This document shows, piece by piece, positions 6,898-10,496 of a stretch of 10,496 bases of DNA. The notes under the pieces were generated by a model. The model saw only the letters and a program-made list of their open reading frames with translations. It was not told the origin of the DNA and searched no databases. The stretch is taken from the NCBI GenBank assembly GCA_052039575.1, contig JBQGEK010000193.1:1-10496 (forward strand), in the 5' to 3' direction. This stretch comes from Patulibacter sp052039575. Lineage in GTDB: Bacteria; Actinomycetota; Thermoleophilia; Solirubrobacterales; Solirubrobacteraceae. Position numbers and translations under genes: made by a program. How positions within the stretch are numbered: the first letter of the stretch is position 1; each line of letters opens with the position of its first letter.

Positions 6898-8940
6898 ATG
6901 CACTCCCCACCCTCACGATCACCTCGCGTTCGCCGTCGCGGTCTGACGTTGGCCGTCACCGCTCTGACCAGTCTCGGCATCGCCAGCATCGCTGTACCCG
7001 CCGCGACCGCCGCCACCCCGGCCGAGATCGACGCCGCCGTCGAGCGCGGCGCCGACTACCTGGCCGCGCAGCAGTCGCCGAACGGCATGTTCCTCGACTT
7101 CGGCGGCGACTGGACGCTGAGCTCGCTCGCCGCCGCCGGTCGCGATGTCGACGCGGTGCGCTCCACCCCGGAAGGCCCGAGCGCGCTCGCCGCCTACCGC
7201 ACGCTGTGGACCAGCGGCCCGGACGGCGAGGAGGACTGGACGACGCCGTCGGGGCCGGATCCGTTCGATCCCGATCGGTACGCCAGCGACTACGCCCGTG
7301 CGGCCCTGATCGCTCACTCGGTCGGCCTGGAGCCGACGCGCCTCTCCACCGACCAGAACCTGGTCGCGCAGCTCGCCGGGGTCTACCACGGCCGCCAGGC
7401 CGACGAGACGCCCGGCGCCGGGCGGATCGAGGGCACCTTCGGCGACACGCTGCCGCTGAGCAACGCAGTCAGCTCGCTGTTCGTGCTCAGCCGCTCCGCG
7501 GCCCCCCAGGCGCTGCTCGACACGATCGCCGACACGGTACGCAGCAACCAGCTCGTCGACGGCTCGTGGTCGTGGCAGCGGCTGTCCGCGCCGGCCGACC
7601 CGCCGGGTCCGGACGTCGACATGACCGCCCAGGCGATCGCCGCGCTCTGCGACGCCGGAAGCCGGCCCAGCGACCCGTCGGTCGCCCGCGGACTGGCGTA
7701 CCTGCGGAGCGCTCAGATCGCCAACGGCTCGTTCGCGGGCGAGTGGACGCCGGACGGCGACACGAACTCCGCCGCCGTCGTGGCGCTCGCCCTCAACACC
7801 TGCGGTATCGATCCGCAGGGCGCGGATTGGACGACGGGCGCGGGCAACACGCCGATCGACTACCTGCTGTCGCAGCAGCTGACGTCCGGCCCGGACGTCG
7901 GCGGGTTCCCAGCCTCGTTCGCGCCCGGGTTGGGCAACCTCTACGCCAGCCAGGAGGCGGTGCGCGCTCTGACGGGATCCGGCTACGTCGCCGACCCGAC
8001 GCGCGCGATCGCGTCCCCGCCCGTCGACGACGGCACCGTCGTCCCGCAGGCCCTGGCGATCGACGCCGGAATCGACGCGACCGGTGAGCGCGACCTGCGG
8101 TTCTGCCGTGTGATGGCCCCCGTCGGCGCGACGGTGGCCGAGTTGCTCGCGGCCGCCCAGACGTCGGCCCAGCCGTCCGGTTGCGTGACCGGGCTGTCGG
8201 TGCAGGACGGCGTGGTGCAGCAGCTCAACGGCGTGACCGGCGACCGCGCGCAGCGGACCTGGTTGGCCCGCGTCGAGGGCGGCGCCGTCCGCCGCGCCGG
8301 CGACCAGCCGGTCTGTCACGGCCAGATCGTCTCGCTCTACGTCGGTCGGGCGTCGACGGCGAGCTCCGCGCCGACCACGCCGTGCGGCGCGGCCGGCCCG
8401 GTCGATCCCGACCCGGTCGATCCCGCAACGCCGGGCGGGGCGGGCGGGGCTCAATCCCCCCCGCCGCCGAGCCCGGCACAGCCGAGCGCCCCGGCGGGTG
8501 GCAGCAGCTCCGTCGTCGGTGGCGCGGTGACGGCAAGCGGTGGCAATGCCGCTGCCCCCACCCCGCGCGTCACGATCGCCGGCCGGAAGGGCGCCCAGCG
8601 CGCGGTCCGACTGGACCGCAAGGGCCGGCTGCGGATCACCCTCCGCTGCCCCGCGAACGCCGCCAAGCGCGGCTGCTGGTCGGTCGTCTCGGCCCAGGCC
8701 CGGTTCCGGACCAACCCCCGCGGCGAGGCCCGCAACCGCCGGGTCGGCGGACGCACGATCCGGGTCGCCCCGGGTCGCTCGCGCACCCTGACGGTCCCGC
8801 TGTCGTCGGCACTGCGCCACGACCTGCGCCGCGTCGGCAAGCGCCAGGTCCGGATCGTCGTCCGGACCCACGGCGACGACGCCCGCAAGGCGTCCCGCAC
8901 GACCACGCCGGTGACCGTGCGCGCCGCGCCGCGCCGGTAG
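6898..8940 (+). CDS. Secreted transcobalamin-like protein: alpha/alpha barrel fused to a DUF4430-like beta domain
   Basis: Exported 680-residue protein that looks like a bacterial intrinsic-factor/transcobalamin analogue. The signal peptide (1-38) has an RVRRR start and ATA cleavage motif. The alpha/alpha barrel of about 325 residues (40-365) contains prenyltransferase/squalene-cyclase-like repeats such as VDGSWSWQ (220-227), DVDMTAQAIAALC (239-251) and IANGSFAGEW (274-283); Cys251 and Cys302 may pair. A beta domain (385-485) matches DUF4430 in outline (TWLARVEGG, then HGQIVSLYVG) but lacks the usual YWxxxVNG and holds three cysteines (403, 429, 473). A Pro-rich linker (500-535), encoded partly by a 13-nt direct repeat at 8398-8410 and 8413-8425, leads to a basic beta domain (555-680) with Cys584 and Cys593. 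There is no membrane anchor. ATG is preceded by AGGAA at 7 nt. The riboswitch upstream supports a cobamide role; binding itself is inferred. Confidence 0.87.
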   Translation: MHSPPSRSPRVRRRGLTLAVTALTSLGIASIAVPAATAATPAEIDAAVERGADYLAAQQSPNGMFLDFGGDWTLSSLAAAGRDVDAVRSTPEGPSALAAYRTLWTSGPDGEEDWTTPSGPDPFDPDRYASDYARAALIAHSVGLEPTRLSTDQNLVAQLAGVYHGRQADETPGAGRIEGTFGDTLPLSNAVSSLFVLSRSAAPQALLDTIADTVRSNQLVDGSWSWQRLSAPADPPGPDVDMTAQAIAALCDAGSRPSDPSVARGLAYLRSAQIANGSFAGEWTPDGDTNSAAVVALALNTCGIDPQGADWTTGAGNTPIDYLLSQQLTSGPDVGGFPASFAPGLGNLYASQEAVRALTGSGYVADPTRAIASPPVDDGTVVPQALAIDAGIDATGERDLRFCRVMAPVGATVAELLAAAQTSAQPSGCVTGLSVQDGVVQQLNGVTGDRAQRTWLARVEGGAVRRAGDQPVCHGQIVSLYVGRASTASSAPTTPCGAAGPVDPDPVDPATPGGAGGAQSPPPPSPAQPSAPAGGSSSVVGGAVTASGGNAAAPTPRVTIAGRKGAQRAVRLDRKGRLRITLRCPANAAKRGCWSVVSAQARFRTNPRGEARNRRVGGRTIRVAPGRSRTLTVPLSSALRHDLRRVGKRQVRIVVRTHGDDARKASRTTTPVTVRAAPRR

Positions 8941-8952
8941 CCGGACGACAAG

Positions 8953-8995
8953 CTGATGCGGGTTACGCCACCCACAGGGGCGCAACCCGCATCAG
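8953..8995. terminator. Long hairpin after the transcobalamin-like gene
   Basis: Twelve perfect pairs, CTGATGCGGGTT (8953-8964) with AACCCGCATCAG (8984-8995), continue after one mismatch with CGCC/GGCG, closing a 9-nt loop. It starts 13 bp after the stop at 8940. There is no U-tract, so it may be a GC-type terminator or an extragenic palindrome. The same arms and the same CACCG tail recur at 10366-10413. Confidence 0.6.
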
Positions 8996-9020
8996 CACCG
9001 TGAGGCTCACGGGATCGACC

Positions 9021-9088
9021 GGAGTCCCGCAGAAGTGATATCGGAGTCTCCGCAAAAGTGATATTGGAATCTCCGCAAAAGTGATATC
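9021..9088 (+). repeat. Three tandem 22-23 bp repeats upstream of the DUF4143 ATPase
   Basis: Units at 9021-9042, 9043-9065 and 9066-9088 share GGAGTCTCCGCAAAAGTGATAT with few changes; the first lacks one base and has CAGAAG for CAAAAG. The AT-rich AAAAGTGATAT core stands out from the GC-rich surroundings. A period near two helical turns puts every copy on the same DNA face, as expected for cooperative binding sites. The last copy ends 9 bp before the GTG start at 9098. Confidence 0.85.
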
Positions 9089-9097
9089 GTCGCGCTC
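9083..9097 (+). promoter_or_regulatory. Candidate promoter for a leaderless transcript
   Basis: The last repeat ends in TGATATC, giving a -10-like GATATC (9083-9088). A start site about 7-9 nt downstream would fall on or just before the GTG at 9098. No Shine-Dalgarno sequence precedes that GTG, which fits leaderless initiation, common in actinobacteria. No clear -35 box is visible. Confidence 0.4.
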
Positions 9098-10345
9098 GTG
9101 GTCGAGTATCGCCAACGCATCATCGACCGGCAGATCAAGAGTGCTCTGACGACCTTCGGCGCGCTGATCCTGGAGGGGCCACGGGCTGCCGGCAAGACCA
9201 CGACCGCGCTGCAGCACACCGCAAGCTCGGTGCGTCTCGACTCCTCACCCGACCTCCTGACGCTCGCCGAGACCGCCCCCGACATCGTGCTGGCCGGCGA
9301 CACCCCGCGACTCGTCGACGAGTGGCAGTTGGCCCCGACGATCTGGAACGCCGTGCGCCACGCGGTCGACAGCCGAGGATCGGCCGGACAGTTCGTCCTC
9401 ACCGGCACGGCGACCCCGGCGGACGACGTGACCAGGCACAGCGGTGCCGGACGGTTCCGGCGCATGCTCCTTCGGCCCATGACCCTTGCCGAGAGCGGGG
9501 AGTCGACCGGCGCGGTGGCGTTCGCGGAACTGTTCGAGCGCTCGCCGGTCGCGGGTCTCGGAGGCCCGACGGTCGAGGAGTACGCGCACCTGATCGCCCG
9601 AGGCGGCTGGCCGGCTCTCGTTCAGCAGCCCGACCGCGATTCACTCGAGTACCTCGGGGCGTACCTCGACGACGTCGCCCGGAGCGACCTGGCAGCGGCC
9701 GGTGAACGCGTCGACCCGATACGGATGCGGGCACTCATACGCGCTCTCGCCCGGAACGCCGCCACCGAGACCCCCGCCACGCGTCTGGCTCGCGAAGCCG
9801 ATGTGTCGGCACAGAGCGTCCGGAAGTACCTCGACGCCCTGGCCCGCGTGCACGTCGTGGAGGAGCAACCGGCCTGGCGGGCTCACCTCCGCTCCGCCGT
9901 CCGACAACGGGTCAGTCCGAAGTGGCACTTCGTCGACCCCTCGCTCGCGGCCGCCGCCTTGGAGGCCTCCCCGCCTACGCTTCTGGACGATCCGAGGACG
10001 CTCGGCTTCCTCTTCGAGTCGCTCGTCGTTCGAGACCTGCGGGTCTACGCCGGAGCGCTTGGCGGCACGGTGACGCACTACCGCGACGAGGAAGGCCTCG
10101 AGGTCGACGCCATCGTCGACCTCCCCGACGGACGTTGGGCCGCCTTCGAGGTCAAGCTCGGCGGCCAGACCGCTATCGAGACCGCCGCAACGAGCTTGCA
10201 CAAATTCGCCTCCAAGGTCAGTCCGGCCCGCACCGCGGGCCTCACCAGCCTGAACGTCATCACGGCCGGTACCACGAGCCTTACCCGCCCAGACGACGTG
10301 AACGTGATCGCCCTGGGCCACCTGACCGCGGCGCCGCGGCCGTAG
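9098..10345 (+). CDS. AAA_14/DUF4143 family ATP-binding protein with PD-(D/E)XK-like C-terminus
   Basis: Stand-alone ATPase of 415 residues; the family's cellular function is not established. The N-terminal AAA domain shows Walker A GPRAAGKTTT (27-36), Walker B-like RLVDEWQLAP (71-80) and a sensor strand FVLTGTATP (99-107), followed by the family segment GRFRRMLLRPMTLAESGES (118-136). A helical region with YLDDVARSDL (189-198) and a winged-helix-like stretch (about 224-262, ending in VRKYLDALARVHVVEE) leads into the DUF4143 C-terminus. There FLFESLVVRDL (304-314), GLEVDAIVD (333-341) and AAFEVKLG (348-355) align with a PD-(D/E)XK nuclease-like core: Glu307, Asp337 and Glu351-x-Lys353. Whether it cuts DNA is unknown. 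The gene is intact, unlinked in function to the B12 locus, and bounded by two related hairpins, which suggests independent acquisition. Confidence 0.88.
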   Translation: MVEYRQRIIDRQIKSALTTFGALILEGPRAAGKTTTALQHTASSVRLDSSPDLLTLAETAPDIVLAGDTPRLVDEWQLAPTIWNAVRHAVDSRGSAGQFVLTGTATPADDVTRHSGAGRFRRMLLRPMTLAESGESTGAVAFAELFERSPVAGLGGPTVEEYAHLIARGGWPALVQQPDRDSLEYLGAYLDDVARSDLAAAGERVDPIRMRALIRALARNAATETPATRLAREADVSAQSVRKYLDALARVHVVEEQPAWRAHLRSAVRQRVSPKWHFVDPSLAAAALEASPPTLLDDPRTLGFLFESLVVRDLRVYAGALGGTVTHYRDEEGLEVDAIVDLPDGRWAAFEVKLGGQTAIETAATSLHKFASKVSPARTAGLTSLNVITAGTTSLTRPDDVNVIALGHLTAAPRP

Positions 10346-10365
10346 CGACCAGGCGGCCATCCAGG

Positions 10366-10408
10366 CTGATGCGGATTTCGGTTCTCACGGAACCTGAATC
10401 CGCATCAG
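10366..10408. terminator. Long hairpin between convergent genes
   Basis: CTGATGCGGATT (10366-10377) pairs perfectly with AATCCGCATCAG (10397-10408), and after a short mismatch GGTTC pairs with GAACC around a 5-nt loop. It sits between the ATPase stop (10345) and the end of the leftward gene at 10454, so it could end both transcripts. There is no U-tract. Its outer arms match the hairpin at 8953-8995 except for one compensated base pair. Confidence 0.6.
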
Positions 10409-10453
10409 CACCGAGGTCGGGGCGGCGGATCGCTCCGCCGCCCCGAGCCCCGG

Positions 10454-10496
10454 TCAGCGGCGTGCCAGCCGCACCCGGACGGTGCGGTTGATCGTC
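10454..10496 (-). CDS. 3' end of a leftward gene cut by the window edge
   Basis: On the minus strand the last bases encode TINRTVRVRLARR followed by TGA at 10456-10454. The basic beta-strand-like ending resembles the C-termini of the secreted basic beta domains elsewhere in the window, so a secreted protein is possible. Thirteen codons are too few for a firm call. The convergent hairpin downstream supports a gene end here. Confidence 0.4.
   Translation of the reverse strand, partial: TINRTVRVRLARR

Noticed and set aside
4802..6946. A 714-codon open frame on the plus strand
   Set aside because: Antisense to the DUF4430 gene and running through both riboswitches; low-complexity Arg-rich translation.
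3078..8940. Barrel proteins as true squalene or terpene cyclases
   Set aside because: They share the repeat fold, but no DxDD-type catalytic motif was seen, both are exported, and the setting is B12 riboswitch plus ECF importer, not isoprenoid genes.
6919..8985. A 688-codon open frame on the minus strand
   Set aside because: Antisense to the transcobalamin-like gene, which has a signal peptide, ribosome site and riboswitch; the shadow translation has none of these.
9021..9088. A short CRISPR array
   Set aside because: The three units are directly adjacent with no spacers, and no cas gene is present.
8941..10408. A conventional transposon carrying the ATPase gene
   Set aside because: No transposase or recognisable target-site duplication was seen; the flanking elements are hairpins, not simple terminal inverted repeats, so only a weaker cassette hypothesis is kept.

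Overview
This is a very GC-rich stretch with long spurious ORFs on every strand, GTG starts and 4-nt start/stop overlaps, which points to an actinobacterium. The basic, serine/arginine-rich secreted beta domains and the style of the cobalamin riboswitches resemble Thermoleophilia (Solirubrobacterales-like), but the lineage is an inference and no rRNA or marker gene is present.

Most of the window (1-8940) reads as one cobalamin (vitamin B12) acquisition locus built around a 500-bp divergent control region (6398-6897). That region carries two cobalamin riboswitches facing opposite ways. The leftward one (6438-6590) leads a tightly overlapping operon of five genes: a secreted DUF4430 protein (4775-6397), a membrane-anchored alpha/alpha-barrel protein with prenyltransferase/squalene-cyclase-type repeats (3078-4778), a DUF4430 lipoprotein (2092-3081), an ECF-transporter T component (1106-2095) and an ECF ATPase with two fused nucleotide-binding domains that runs off the left edge (1-1109). 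The rightward riboswitch (6673-6817) leads one secreted protein (6898-8940) that fuses the barrel, a DUF4430-like beta domain and a basic C-terminal domain. An alpha/alpha barrel plus a DUF4430-type beta domain is the architecture of animal intrinsic factor and transcobalamin. The locus therefore looks like a bacterial transcobalamin-like cobamide capture system, present in split and fused versions and coupled to an ECF importer. No substrate-binding S component is visible in the window.

The right part (8941-10496) is unrelated. It holds a stand-alone AAA_14/DUF4143 ATPase with a PD-(D/E)XK-like C-terminus (9098-10345), preceded by three tandem 23-bp repeats that run to within 9 bp of its probably leaderless GTG start. 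The gene is flanked by two long hairpins that share arms and a downstream tail (8953-8995 and 10366-10408). The last bases hold the 3' end of another leftward gene.

All domain and riboswitch calls come from reading motifs by eye; no database search was possible.
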